This document shows, in pieces, positions 1 to 13,432 of a DNA stretch of 64,000 bases. The notes beneath the pieces were generated by a model. The model was not told the origin of the DNA. It saw nothing but the letters and a program-made list of their open reading frames with translations, and did no database searches. The DNA is from Malurus cyaneus samueli. Lineage: Eukaryota; Chordata; Aves; Passeriformes; Maluridae. The stretch is taken from contig CM019215.1 of the NCBI GenBank assembly GCA_009741485.1, positions 74,095,735-74,159,734 of the forward strand, read 5' to 3'. Position 1 is the stretch's first letter. Each line of letters begins with the position of its first letter. The translations under genes and the position numbers were made by a program.

Positions 1-1979
1 CTGCTGACTTGCAGCGTTCGGGATACTCACTGGAGGCAGTATCAGCTCTTGTTGCTAACCAACACTGCCTATTAAAATGAAAGGTAGGAATGCCTTTTCT
101 ATCTTCATACCTTCCAGAAAGATTACCCTGGTTAATTTTGTTAGAAGGTGTTAATGGATTTATTCAGAAGAGAAAATTTCCCATCTCTCCTCCTTTGTCC
201 TTTCTAATAAGATCAAATTCTCTTAATGAAAAAATCTAATATTACCCTAAATAAAGCCACACAGTGTCACAACAATGTTAGGTTAAAAACTATGGTACCT
301 GTAAGAGTCCATTCTCATACTGGGAAGTTTAAATCACTAGGAAAAATCGTATCAACTATGAAAAGATATTTTATATTTAAAACACTGAATTATACAAGTC
401 CAAATAGCAAATATAACAGATATAAGAAGTGTTCTGGTTGCAAATGTTCATGGCAATTCTGACAATTAGACTCTACTCTTTTTATGTCTTTTATCTTCCA
501 AAATTGTTTTGGGGACCTGCTGCCTGTGTCATGCTGACAAAGGCAGTGTCTCTGAGGGCAAGGAAGACTTCTTCCAAAGACCTGTGGTCTGGAGATCCTC
601 GAGCAGATCCTTGCAGTCTGAGAAGCCTTTCCTCTGCTGCAGATGGCAACAGTGGTTCACTGGAATTCTCTGGCTTTTCAAAGAAAGGAGTACCTGGGTT
701 TTGTCAGAGTCACTCAAGATGAGGTTTGGGTGAGAACCTGGGAAGCTCAGTTCCAAACTGATGAAGTTTGTGGTTCTGTAACATAGATAAGTAAACATTT
801 TTGAAGGATTACATAAAGTTTTACCATTGTGGGGGCTCGGACTTCACAACTCTCCCAGTGTGAGCATATTCAGTACAGGCATTTATCTTCATCACATTTT
901 CTGAGTAGTGATATCACCTGATGTCACTGCTCCTGCTTCTCCTGGAATGTTCTTGTCTTCCCTCATGATCTGACCAGATTCAGAATGCTGAGGATCACTC
1001 TCTCACACTGAGATATGTAGTTAGTTCTTGGCCTACTATTATTGGTAACATCTGTCTCAGTACTATAATCTAGATTTCTGCTGCACTGGCAGCCAAGAAA
1101 TATGGTATTTTGGGGTCAAAAATATTGCTGGGTTGGCTCTTGAAAAAACCTTTTTCAGATGAAACTAATTCCCTGTGAATTGTGAAATTAGATCAGTTTC
1201 ACTGTCACAGAACCAAAATATTTTCCAAATTATTTTCAAACTTTTTTTTTAATGCTGGAGTTTCATTTTGGCTTGGATAAAATCTGTGTTATGTTCCCTT
1301 CCTTCCAAGTCTGACCTGTGTCCTGACCAGCCTGACCAGCTTCCCTCCAAAAATGTCTCCATTTACTCTTCAAACCAAACCACTTAAAAACAATTCAATG
1401 AAATAATATCAGCTTAAAAAAAAAAATAAGTTTGTATTTCATCAGCATGTATCACTTTACTGGGTTTAGTGTGATTCATTTGGATGTATAGCTCTACCCT
1501 GGGAACACTTTCTAAAATTGTTTTTTCCTAATTCAGGATAAAACAAAATTTGAAACCTGGAGTGTTTTAGGGAAAATTTTCATTTGCAGGTTTGTGTTGG
1601 GTCTTTCCAGGAAACATTGCTTGCTGTGCTCAGCCACTCAGATTTTCCTCTCACATAAATGGTGCACACACCCCACTCCTCTCACCTGGGCAAATGCAGA
1701 GTTATCCATAAATGAGTTTTGCAGGATGGTCAGGGGCTAGTCACAGGCAACAATAGGAAAGGGGATCAAACCACCCTCAGATTTTACAGGTTCCTGCAGA
1801 ATGGGACTTTTTCCTGGCAAAAAACAAAAAAACAAAAAAAAAAACCAACCAAACAAAAAAACTTCAACTGAGTTATCTGCCAATTCTGCCTTCTTAATTC
1901 TTTTCAATTCCCTCTGTGATCATGACCCCCTGTTAGGTTAGTGCTGAGCTGCCCTCTCTGCATCTTCCCACCATCCTGG
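1..1979. other. Intergenic DNA, no feature recognised
   Basis: AT-rich with A-runs (about 1418-1427 and 1819-1862). The overlapping open frames around 430-800 show no domain, no codon bias I can see, and no splice context. Confidence 0.6.
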
Positions 1980-2360
1980 CATCGCCTGGAATTGGCTAAT
2001 AACACCAGCTCATTTATTGCAAATGTCCCGAAGCGAAAACCAAATCTCAGTCTGATCGAACGGAGAGAAGCAGCAGCTGAACCCCGCCTGTGCCGAGCCC
2101 GCAATTCCCGGGCCGGGGCTCGGCCCAGGAGCGGCTCTCGCTGGGACAAGGGCTCCATCTGCGGGAAAGGACCCGCATCCTTCCCTGCCCAGGGGATCTC
2201 ACCTTCGGCTACTAACAGGAGAGTCCTCGGGGTTCCTCCTTCTCCAAAAGCACTGTGGATTAGAATTGGGCTGGACATAGTTGGGACTCTGAGTCCGTGT
2301 TTCAGCAGAGAGCACAGCAAGCCTGACTGCTGCAGTGATCCTGGCGGGGTAAGGATTTTC
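1980..2360 (+). promoter_or_regulatory. Isolated CpG-rich patch; possible promoter or first exon of an unannotated transcript
   Basis: Against AT-rich flanks this patch has many CpGs, mainly 2030-2240, and an inverted CCAAT box (ATTGG, 1991-1995). A good plus-strand splice donor (GGG/GTAAGGA) lies at about 2349-2350. A minus-strand donor-like sequence (CGAAG/GTGAGA) also falls inside. I recognise no protein in any frame. It may be a small promoter, a lncRNA first exon, or an old GC-rich repeat. Confidence 0.35.
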
Positions 2361-3597
2361 TTTGCTGTGATGTTACTGCATCTTTAGGGCTTGCCTGGAG
2401 CCGGTACCTGTTCGGGTTATCTGAGCATTTCACGTGTGAGAGCAGACTGGGAATGCTTCTGTTCTTGTTCATCCTTCTCCCACTTCCCAATTCTTTTTTT
2501 TTTTTCGTTGTTGTTTGTTTGTTTTTAAAGTTTGCTGTGGCCATTTAAGCAAAGCATGGGCATTTGGTGTCCTACCTATGAGAAGGAACATGTTTTCTAT
2601 GCATGACCCCAGCCACGGCTGAATCTGTTCCAGCACCACTTAGCAAAGGGAGCAGCTGGCATTCCTGGATAGTTTTACAATGGGAGAGCAGCTGAATGTC
2701 GATGCTCCTGGAAATGCCTAAGCAGGATAAACATTTTTACCCGACAATTCTTCGTAACAATATAGCAGGCATTCCCTGTTACTTTTTTTTTTTTTTTTCC
2801 TCACTGCCTCGTGCAATTTTTCTTTGAGCTGTCATCTTCTGAGTTAACTTACGGCTGAGTGCAAACCCTCTGTTCAGCAAAGGAAAAATGTTGCTCACTT
2901 ATTGCTGGGGTATCTTCTGTCATTATGAAAACAAGGCTAATTTATTTCTGGGCGCAGAAACATCCATTCCATACTTGTTGTCTGTTATTTCTCTCATCAG
3001 CTAGTGAAGAGATTACCATTATTGTTGAATGTTCTTATGGGGATTTATTTTTTTCTGCAGAAGACGAGCTCAGTTCCTTGTTGATAGAAGGGAGAACATT
3101 TTGTTCAAGGTCACCACACGCGTCCTGCATTTTGCAGTCTAGACTCTACAGGATACCCACCTGGCTTGTGAAAATGATTCCTTTGGACCTTAGAGGTTAT
3201 GAATCCAGTGATCTCTTCACAAGAAAATCCTTCTGTAGCTTGGCAAATGGTTTGGTAGGAGCCCAAGGTCTGTTGACTCTGGGTGAAACATGAAACAGTC
3301 CTTTAATTTGGTCTGTCTCCATCTGCAGAACTTTTTTTTTTCAGAAAAACAACAAACCTGTCAAGTCAGTGTCCATCCAGTCACAGGCAGCAAAATCAAG
3401 ATTTTTATTCCTTAAAGCAGATAGTATATTTCTACCAAAAATAAAAAATGAAGTCCTGGTAAGCAGCCATGGTCAATGTAAAAAAAGTGGTAGCTTTCTA
3501 CCTGAAGTATTAGCAGGAATCTCTTGTGCCTTAACAGCAATCCTTTTAACTCCATGGATTATTGTTTATCTGACCAAAAGGTGTCTTCTAATTATTA

Positions 3598-3720
3598 ACC
3601 ACATAATTATAATAAATAATAATAATTACATAAATAATAATTTACATACTAAATACTGATAAAAATAATAAATAATAAATAATAAATAAATAATAATAAT
3701 AATAATAAATAATAAATGAT
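3598..3720. repeat. Imperfect AAT/AATA microsatellite
   Basis: Repeated AAT, AATA and AATAAT units with a few interruptions, most regular at about 3660-3716. Confidence 0.9.
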
Positions 3721-5363
3721 TATGTGGTATAAGAAAACAACGTTATTATTACAGTTCACTCTGACTGGAACAGGAGAAGGTCTTTCCTTGCTAGAGCAGG
3801 TCAGTTTCTGAATGATTACTGTGTATTCTTTTCTGGTCTAAGTGTTCTTATGAGACCCATCCCAGAGAAGGTAGGAAATCCTTTTGCTGGTGTCCCTCAT
3901 GAGGCACAGATAGCTGCTGGCTTCCCTTGTAAAATGCCAAGGCTGTCGCCATCAGCAGCGTCACCACACCATTTCCCCCTCAGTGTTACTGAAGTAAACA
4001 TTTCCATAATAGGTATCCCGAGAGCTCTCTGGGGAAGGAAGGTATGCATTGTAACGTGGGAAGGTTTCCTTTGCTTGCTTGCAGCGCTGTTAACGGGCAC
4101 ATCCTTGCTGTGCTCTGATTAATCTTCTGCTTTTATCGTCATTAGCACATTTCGCATTAGGCTGGCCAGCTGTCAAGCTGAGAGCTCTCGTAGCAGACAA
4201 GCACTGACTGCCTTTGGGATTTTTCATCTCTAACTGTTCATCCCAAGAAGATATCAGGCCCCAAGTCTTCCAGCCCTGCTTATTCAGGGCACAAAATATC
4301 TCATCCCAGTGCAATAACGATATTGGCTTAATTAAACTGATGGGAAGAGGGCATTGGACCACAGCAGAATAGAACCTTTTTTTTTTTTTTTAAGAATAAA
4401 ATGTATGCAATTTAGATAGTGGGCTTGCTTATGCATCCAATATTCAATTACATCTGGCTCTAGAGGAGGAAATATCTATTGGACAAATTAGATATCACTT
4501 CGCCCACTTCTGAAATGCAACAGAAATTGGGGATGTAGGGAAGAGGGAAGCTGTCTTTTTTACTGATCTTTGCATCATTATTTATTACTTCCCTCTCACA
4601 ATGGAGAGAGCAGACACTGCTGCCATCCAAGAGCATCATTTGGAAGAAAAATAAAGCTTATCCCTCCCTTTTCTTAATGACAGGGAATGAATTCTGTTTC
4701 TTAACGGAGACAATCCTGCTGTGATTTGAGGAAGTCTAGATGTGCATTAGGTTCCATCCCCTGTATTATGCAGCATCTTGGCACACGTATGCTTTCCTTT
4801 ACTTTATGGACCACCTCACCTTGTGCTGCTTCTCTGTGTTGCTTCCATGGTTTTTGTCACTGCCAATAGAGGTAGAATTCTTCTTTTCAGGCAAAATGAC
4901 TGTGGAATGTGTAAGATATTGTGGTTTATCAATGTTAGATTCTTTTTCAGATTTCAGGGATAAGCAAATGTGGGCATGTACACTGGCAACCCAGTCCAGA
5001 TTCCGCGAGGAACCCCTTAGTCACCAGGTAACCTGATCTGCTTTCAGACAGCAAAGCTTGAGCTTTGATTCAGAAATAACATTACTGAAGGAAGCTCCTT
5101 TATGGAAAAATGCCCATTCTCCTGTCATCTGTGGCAAAACTCCAATCTACACTACCTGGAGTTCACATATCTGTTTGAAAGATCTGGTTTATGGCAACAG
5201 GGAAGGAAGGGTACAGCACAGCTCTTATCACATTGTCATCCATTGCTGCCCACTAGTCTGTCTCTTCCTCTACTGAAATGTGATCTCAATTGGGAATCAG
5301 CCTCTGACCCCTGTGCATGAAAAAGGAATAGACTTTCAGTACCTGAACAGCCCTTACAGCCTG

Positions 5364-5417
5364 TGTCTAATAATTTTTGACTTTTAGAGATGTCTAATAA
5401 TTTTTTACTGTTAGAGA
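5364..5417. repeat. 27-bp tandem duplication, two copies
   Basis: Units 5364-5390 and 5391-5417 differ at two positions. Noncoding. Confidence 0.85.
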
Positions 5418-5949
5418 TTTAATGTAGGTATGTTCAAACAGCCTAAAAGACATAGCATAGTTACTGTAGCACAAGTGTTTCACTTCCCAAAGTAGTTGGT
5501 GTAAGGGTGGCTGGATTTTTTTCAGTTGTTGCTTGGTAAATGTTGTTAAGATCGAAGTTCATTGCAACAAGGTCAACTGGCCCTCTCTGATATTTACATG
5601 GTTTTTACTAAATAAGCCTCATGGGAGCCTTTTCTGGGTTAAATAAGCCCTGTTTGTCACTACTGAAATTCACTTTTTTTTCCTTTTTGGTAAATGCTAA
5701 CATTAAGGTTTTTCAGTCTTTTAGCATCCTTCAAAACAACTGCCAACTGGTGGATCTGCAGTGTGCATATAGGTAAATTTTCATGAGATGCTTTTGTTCT
5801 TCTTTTCTCATGATCAGGGTCTGGCTCTGAGCTCAGGGTCCTAAAGGTGGGCTTCTGTATTTCCTTCTCCAGATACTACCAAGGCTGATATATCTAAATT
5901 GAAGAGGAGACCAAGAAAAGGTCCAAGATTGTGTCAATGATTTCTCAGA

Positions 5950-6102
5950 CAAAAACTGGATGTTCCATCCCTGGGAGTCCTCAAGGCCAGGTTGGACAGG
6001 GCTCTGAGCAACCCAGTGAAAGGTGTCCCTGTCCATGGCAGTGGGGTTGGAACAAGATGACCTTTAAGGTCCCTTTCAGCCCAAGCTAGTCTATGTTTGT
6101 TT
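5950..6102 (+). mobile_element. CR1 LINE 3' fragment
   Basis: Carries the typical CR1 3' tail order: a CATCCCTGGGAGT segment, an AAGGCCAGGTTGGA segment, a CCATGGCAGTGGGGTTGGA segment, then a GACCTTTAAGGTCCCTTTC-type ending. Heavily 5'-truncated, as is usual. Confidence 0.85.
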
Positions 6103-9100
6103 ATTGTATTTTTTTTTTATGTAAGTGGAAAAAAAATATGTATGAGCATGCTTTTGCTCTGTGTGCTGTAACATTCTGAGAGTTCTGGGTTAAATAATGT
6201 TATTGATTGCTTTTGTAGAACAGCAGCATCTCCAGCTTTAATTTTGCAGAGGAAACCTCTCCATCCCTGCAGATGCTGAGATAGGTACAACCTAAGCCCA
6301 AGAATAATAGCCCAGAGCAAAAGTGACTGGAGAGAAACCAAAGCAGGGGAGGAAAGGTTGCAGAGAGGAGCCAAAGTGCTAATGTTGCTATGATTAATAA
6401 TCACCTACTGCCTGTTCCACTTTCCAAATGCTACTGAAAATAATGATGTACCTTCAGCATAATGAATTTCCTACAGCTCATCTGAAAATCTCTTCATCTG
6501 GGTATCTTGGCTGTCTTCCACTCTGGCTGAGTGGAATTGTTCCATCATTGTGAAACCACTTGAGAATTTGAATTGAACAGGATGAAAGGAAAAAACAAAA
6601 ATCAGAAAGAGTAAATGGCAGCTTGGTTTGAAAGAGAGTTGATGTAAGCAGAGAGGCCCAAGCTAACCAAAGCTAAAGTGCTACAGGGTCTAAAGCTTCT
6701 TTGTAAGATCTGGATGATATTTTTTCCAGAAATAACGCTTTAATGCTCTATAAAAATATTTGAGATTTTCTCCTTACCAGATCAGTCCTCAAAATCTTAA
6801 TCACTGCCTTTGTATTTTCTTTTAAAATTTCTTTTCAATCAAACTGATTAAGTTGAATGTGTACATTAGAACCAGAGTTTCAATACAGCAATGTGGTATT
6901 GTAAATGTTTTCCTCAAAACAGTAAATCTGTATTACTAAAATTCTGTATCACTGAATCTGCATGTATTTTTCTAAACTGTATCTTTTTTTGTTGAATTAA
7001 TTGCAAAATTAATAGAATAATTTCTGGATTTATATTTACTACAAGTTTAGTATTATTCCAAAGGTTTTGAGCAAGGATGCTGCTGTATTACATGACATTT
7101 ATGTTCCTTTCAGATAGGCGTTAAAAGGCCCTGCTGAAGAGCAGAGGCTCCTTGTGAAGTGGTTGGGGCGAGCCTGACCCCTACAACTTCCACTGACAGG
7201 GTGACAGAGCAAGAGCTGAATGCTGGTTTGACTGAAATGGTGAGTTTAGGGCTGTCTCATAATGTGAAGAATACACCTTTCAGTTTGTGAGGCATGGGGG
7301 GCTGGGGCTTTGCTGCAGGGACGGGTGAGAAACTGTCACATGCAGAAAGCATCAGAATTTGGGGAGAGGACAGGAAAACTAATTTATGCATATGAATGAC
7401 TGGAAATGGTGGATAGGTCATTAGGGGCTGTTACTTACAGAGACCATGTTTGCGTTTTTTTAAAAGTGTTTTAATTGATAAACCAAATTAAGCACTTTTC
7501 TCCACTGGAGTAAATTATTAAATATGTAACAGGCAAATTAATATCCTACTAAGGTGATAAACTCTTGATGTGAGGATAAATATTGAACAGACCTCTCAGA
7601 TACTCTTGTTTCATGGACAAATGCCAAAAAGTCATCAGCAGCAAAGTGGGATGTGGATAAATTACTGTAATGTCTGGGAGTGAGTGATAGCCCAGATGTG
7701 TTTAGTGGGAACAAATATCCCACCCCAGTGTGCACTGAATGTTGATCAAAATGCATTGCCAACATCAGTCCATGTATGGAAAACCTTCCATTTCAAAGTG
7801 TAAAAACCTCATTCTGAAGTTCATGAATACAAGCTGAGTCTGCCTGGAACAAGAAACAGCAAAGTCTAACAGGTGACAATGCCCAGATGGAGCCAGTCCA
7901 TGCCTGGGTGACAGATGTCCTTGTCCAGCAGATCAGGGACATATTGCACAAAACCTATCATACTGAAATTATTTGTGCCTTTTCTGGATTTAATGGCTTT
8001 CTTTATAAGGGACTTGAAAGACTTATTTTCAGGGACACTTCTGGATAGGAAAAATGCAGCTGACATTGAATTTCTATCCCTGAAACAAACTCAGGCTCCT
8101 GTTTGTTTTGACAAGTTGCATAAGAAAAAACAAATCCAGTGTGTTTGTGCATCTACAGAGGAGTTCATGTGTCCGTGACCCATGGTAAAACTGTCTTTCT
8201 TATGCAGGTTCCTGTGTAGGGGCTGGGCTGGGCAGGAGAGAGGACGGCTGCCTGCTCATCAAACCCTGACCGCAGCTCTGTGGCTGAGCTGCCCCTGGGC
8301 GAAGGAAGGGACGCTTTCCTCAGTGACAGCTCTGCTGACAGGGATTTCTGACATGGAGCAGAAAGGTAAAGATGGGCTGAAGTCTCAAAGACTTACCAGA
8401 GGCCCCTGCCTGCAGCAGAGAGTAGAGCCAAAGGCAGCCCCAGGAATGGCAGTGGCTGCTGAGGCTTCCAAGGATTCCATGGACTGGGTGGGTTTGCAGG
8501 GAGCTGAGAGGCAGTGCAGCTCTGGGTGAGGCCTCGCTGCAGGGAGACAAGGGGGGCAAGGGGGACATCACCCATATTCAGCTCATCTCCCAGAGGGGAG
8601 GTCAGCTCTCTACTCTTTGCAGATTCAGCTGCTCCTTCAACATTTTGAATTCTAACACAATCTGGGTGAAGTTCATGTGGTAACTGATACGCTCCCTTAA
8701 TAAAATAAGATTCCCTGGTTTGGATTGCATTTTTTCCCTTTCTTGTTTAAATGGGGGAAAGAAATTAACTTAAATGAAACTAATTATTTTGAAATGTTTT
8801 TAAAACTGGAAGGACAAAAGTTGAATATAAGGGAAGGGATGTGAAAGGCTGGAATATTAATAATCCATGATCCCTGTGTTTTGTGGGCTTCCCCATCCCT
8901 GATGGATCAAGACTATGACCATCACTTTGACCAAAGGACATTGAAATTGCAACAGTCAAGTCTTGTTGCTAGAGCTACAGGGGGTGATATCTTTCTACTC
9001 TTACCCTTTCTTTCTCTTTCTGTCTTTTCCTTATATGTTTTCTAAAGTGTTATTTTTATATGCTTTATACTTTATATGCTATATTACTATAGATGATAAC

Positions 9101-9155
9101 AACCAAGAGGGCTACATACCTGCTTTCAGTTGAAACCAAATAGTTCTAAAATAAA

Positions 9156-9195
9156 GATATATATAAATATATAATATTATATATATATTATATAT
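9156..9195. repeat. AT-rich dinucleotide tract
   Basis: Alternating AT/TA runs with small interruptions. Confidence 0.85.
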
Positions 9196-10364
9196 GGATT
9201 TATAAACACTGGCCAGTGTAAACTCATTGTCATTTCACTCTCATCTGCCCCAAGAGATCTATAAAAGAGACCCCAAGTTACTCTTGCCTTCAGGGACAGG
9301 GTATAACAGGGAAGAAGTATTCTTTTCTCGAGAACTAGTGGTGATCAGGCCTAAAAAATAGCAACTTTGGATAAATTATTTAATTTAATTTTTGCTTTCA
9401 GAAGTTTGGACGTTCCTTTTTCAGCTTCATGTGTAAGACAAAGCGAGATTTTGGGCCAGGAAGGAGCAATGGACACTGAAGAAAATTTTTTGGGTCACTA
9501 TGCCATGATTGTCCAAGACCCTTTCATTCCCCTTAACTCTTCCTCCTGTGGTGACCTTGGTGCCATTTCTGGTCTCTGCCCATGATTGATCCCAAATTCT
9601 GGTATTTGGACAGCCTTGCAAGCATGGACCTGGTTCAATGTAGTTTGCTTGGTCTGGTGTTAAAACAAGTTCTGTGGTTGGCTCCAGCCTGCTGCTTCCT
9701 GCAGAAAATGTCATTTTTGGAAGCTCTGATAAATTTTTGGCCAGCTGAAATGCCTTCTGCTGTTCAGGGGACAGCCCCTCAAGCCCATTGCTTCTAAAGT
9801 AAGGGAGCAAATAGTGACAAGTCGGGGTCAAATTCAGCTAGAGTTGTGCATGAGGAGGCTCCAGGGGAAAGGACAGCTTTGGTCTGTCAGGAGAGAGCTC
9901 ATTAAGTAGGAGGATGTCCATGGGTTTCTACAAGCCTGCAGGATAGCTGGCTGGCCACAGCAGGAGGAGATTATGCTAACGATTGCTGTCTTGCTGTTAT
10001 CTGCAGGTGATCTTTGAAAGCTGTTATGCTTCTCAGAGACCTGTTTCCTAGTGTTTCCTTTTCATTTTTTTCCACCATGTAACTGGTTTTTAATGTGTGC
10101 ATCACCTTTAATACAGACTGTGCTTGCACTCTACAGTGCATTATAAACATCTCTTCTTAAATCCAGGAGGAACATCAGTATCCACACAACAAATTTCTGA
10201 ATGTCGAAAGAACCAAAACCTCTTTTCTAATTTTAATTCATAATACCAACATTACTGGTTTTTAAGCATATTTTTTGTGCCCTCTTTAATGTAGTCAATA
10301 CAGTCCTGAATGCTGCTTTATCTCGTCTTATGCAAGAAGTGTTTCTAGAAACTGATAACTCACT

Positions 10365-10399
10365 AGGGTTTTTTAAAAAAACCTTTTTTAAAAAACCCT
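10365..10399. repeat. Perfect 16-bp inverted repeat with 3-nt centre
   Basis: Arms 10365-10380 and 10384-10399 are exact reverse complements (AGGG T6 A6 against T6 A6 CCCT) around ACC. Each arm also contains a T6A6 self-palindrome. No flanking target duplication is obvious. Confidence 0.9.
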
Positions 10400-12114
10400 G
10401 TTGTGAGGCTTATTAAAATGATTTTTTTTTACCTAAGGCAAATGAGAAAGTTGAAATGTTTTTAATAATATCTTCATGTCTTTTCAGAAAACCTTCTAAG
10501 AGCTCATATTTTTCAATCATTAGAAAATGTTCATATTTTTAGTACATAATTAACATACTTGCAGATCTGACAGATAATAAATTATTTTCAAATTCAATCC
10601 ATTAGAAATGTTCTGTTCTTTCTAAAACACCAATAAAGTTTTCTGAGAGACGACTATGCTTTGCAGTGTTGTAGCACCTGCTTGTATTGTCCTGTGCTCT
10701 GCTGTACACAGATTGGAGTTAGAGTTCAATATTGCTAATCATTCCATGGATATGTCATTTACAAAATAGAGATGCAATAAACTAAGACATTCTGTAGTTA
10801 AAAAGTACCCAAATATTATGAAGCAACTAGAATGAAAAGTCAACAACAAAATCAATTATATCCTTTTCTCAAAGTTTCTGTTGCAGTGGAGTCCAAGTTG
10901 CAATTAATTCCTGAGGAGCCAGCACCGGTTTGCTTGGCATTCATGATGTGTTCCATGGTACTTTATGAATGGAGTAAAAAAATTCCTGCCATACTGCTGT
11001 GGCTTTGCCTGGAATGTCATCAGACTGACAGAGCTCAGTAAATGTGCTCCCTGTTTCTTTGCAGTGCTGTTTGAACTACTGAGTTTGATTTACACACATG
11101 AGCCAGTTAATACTGATGATGCCCAGCTTCAAGAGGAGAATATGTAGAAAGTTTTGCTTTAAATATATCATGATTTGTTTTGACAATATGTTGAATTTTA
11201 AATATAACTCCAAAGGAAAGAAATGAGAGTCCAGCCGGCTACTGTACACAGCTCCCCTCATATTAGCTTTCTGTGGTCAAGAAACTGTTTATAAAACATA
11301 TTTTTGTTGTTTCTATTGGTTTTCTTATTGATATTGAAATGGATTATTGAGTCTGTCCAGTCTAGGGACTTGTGTTCCATTTGATCCCTAAACTATATGC
11401 CTCTAACAGTAACCTATTTGTTATGGGCTGGAATGTTTGGGTTTCTTTACTTTAAAATTTTTTAAACCTTATATATGCAGCAGTGACTGGAAATGACTAT
11501 TCCTTGAGAACCTTGGTGTGTTTCACTACTTACAGTTTTAGGATAAAGATCTTCAGTTTAAGAGCCAACACTGCTATTCTTGAATGAGCAGAATCTGATT
11601 CTTCCTCACTTTCAAAGTCATATGACTGTGAGGGCTGTTCCCTGCACAATTCTTACTATTTCTACTGTATCCCAAAAGAGAAGCTAATAAGTTGCTCTTA
11701 TGCTGCCTGTAGTCTTGTTGTTTTACTGTCATCATGATTAATGCAAGGAAAATGGAAAAAATGTGACTTTTCAGAGGTGGTGGTGAAAACCTTTTAGCTT
11801 GTGCAACACCTTGATTCTCTCTCGCTTGTGGTTTTGATATCCAAAAAGGACGGTGACTAAAATGCAGGTTTGACATGAGGTCTGGTTCCAGTATTTTTCC
11901 TCTGTCTGGAACTTTGGGCAAGACCTCATTCCATATTGCAATCTGGTTCTGGGGTTGAATGAATAGTGATTTTTCTGGTGTTCATTAAATAGATGCTTCT
12001 TTCTTAAATAGATTAATTAAGGAAAAGTTTAGTTGTTTGGAGAAGACATGAAATTCTTCAGAAGAGGAGATGTATGCATTTTGTGTCCATAGGAATGAAC
12101 ACAGAGAGGGAAGG

Positions 12115-12600
12115 TGTCATGGATTAGGAATGGTTCTCCCCAATTCAGTGTCCCCACTGAGACTGAACTATGTACTGCTCTTGAGAGGAGAACTGGGGTA
12201 CAGTAGGTAAAGATCACGGGCTGAGATCACAACAATTTACTGGAAACAACAATGAGATAAGAAACCAACAGTAACAGCTACAATACCAGAGTGTACAAGA
12301 AAAGAAATTATTCACATGGAACCCCCTTCCTGACAACAGGGAGGTGGTGACCCATGGCAGCCTTAGCCATGGTGAGTGTGAAAGCAAAGAGATGAAGATC
12401 CTTGGGGGAGAGAGGGAAGGAGGAGCATTGCAGAGCCCAAAACTGGGGTGCCAGGTGAGCAGCTGGAAACTTGTCCAGGGAGCAGGCAGCTGAGATCACA
12501 CAGGGGCAGCTCTGAAGGGTGAAAGAGATGAGGGGAACTGCCTTGACTATGTGGACCACATGAGAATGGTTTATCCTGATACCTGGGAAAACAAGCAGGT
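12115..12600. mobile_element. Probable endogenous-retrovirus LTR (solo, degenerate)
   Basis: Begins with a TGTCATGGATTAGGAATGGT-type sequence that I recognise as the start of an avian LTR seen in songbirds, followed by a GGAAACAACAATGAGATAA-type segment. The far end is uncertain and no internal retroviral gene is present. Recognition is from memory; family and orientation are not fixed. Confidence 0.45.
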
Positions 12601-12714
12601 GTGTCAGCAGCCCTGCTAGCTAGGCCAAGAACTCATTACAGAACTCCTCTGGAAAATGGCAACATAAAGGAGGCAGAAACAGGGCCAGGTTACAGAAAAG
12701 GGCTTTAGAAACAT

Positions 12715-13432
12715 CACTCAGGCTTTCAAGGGTGGGGTTAGGAAAGCCAAGTGCAGTTGGAACTGGAAGGGGTGTCAAGAACAAGATAAAGAGCTTCATC
12801 CTCTGCGTGAGCAGTAGAAGGCCAAGCCAGGAGCTGTGTGCTCACTGCTCAGTGGGGAGAGTGATTTTGTGGCAGTGGACACAGAGAGAACCAATGTCCC
12901 TAACACCTTCTTTGCCTTTTTCTTCACCAACAAGTTCTTACATCTCTTAGTGCTTTGTAGAGCCCTGGGCAATCCAGTACAGGAAGGACATAAAGCAACT
13001 GAAGAACTTCAGCAGACACACATGACCTGTGTGGGATGGCTGAGGAATCAGGTCTCGTTCAGCCTGGAGAAAGGATGGTTTGAGGGGAGACCCAGAATCA
13101 GCCTGCCAGGACCTGGTGAGGGGTTGTCAAGAAGGCAGAGCCATCACTTCCCCATAGAGTTTTAGAGGAGAATGAGGGACGGTGGGTGTAAGCTGTAACA
13201 GTAGACAAAGTGGGATAGAAGGAAATAGTTCTTCACTCTGGGAACAGTCAAGAGCTGGAGCTGGTTGCCCACAGAGGCTGTGCAATTTCCATCCTTGAAG
13301 ATTTTTAAGACCTGATAGCTTAAAACCCTGAGCAACCTGGCCTGACCTCAGAGTTGACTCCGCAGCTTGGACTAGATGTCCTCCCATGGGTCCTTCCAAC
13401 TTGAATTGTTGTCTCTGATTCATTCCATGAAT
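12715..13432 (+). mobile_element. CR1 LINE fragment with internal deletion
   Basis: The left part (to about 12960) matches the CR1 region between endonuclease and reverse transcriptase, including a CACCTTCTTTGCCTTTTTCT segment. The right part (about 13000-13432) is CR1 3' end, with the CTTCACTCTGGGAACAG and GGTCCTTCCAACTTG-type sequences. The reverse-transcriptase core in between is missing. Open frames here are remnants. Confidence 0.8.

Larger units (their letters stand above)
2361..5930. other. Intergenic DNA with short repeats
   Basis: Holds a T-run near 2783-2798, an AAT-type microsatellite (3598-3720), a 27-bp tandem duplication (5364-5417) and a candidate conserved non-coding stretch (about 4090-4340). 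No gene recognised. Confidence 0.6.
6103..12110. other. Intergenic DNA, no gene recognised
   Basis: Mostly AT-rich. A GC-richer block at about 8205-8600 has open frames in several phases but no recognisable domain and may be an old repeat. An AT dinucleotide run (9156-9195) and a strong hairpin (10365-10399) are listed separately. Confidence 0.6.

Noticed and set aside
1904..2387. Overlapping frames of 138 and 148 codons on both strands
   Set aside because: Open because of locally high GC; neither resembles a known protein. Kept only as a possible promoter or noncoding exon.
12836..13423. Open frames of about 100 codons on both strands
   Set aside because: Lie within a CR1 fragment with an internal deletion.
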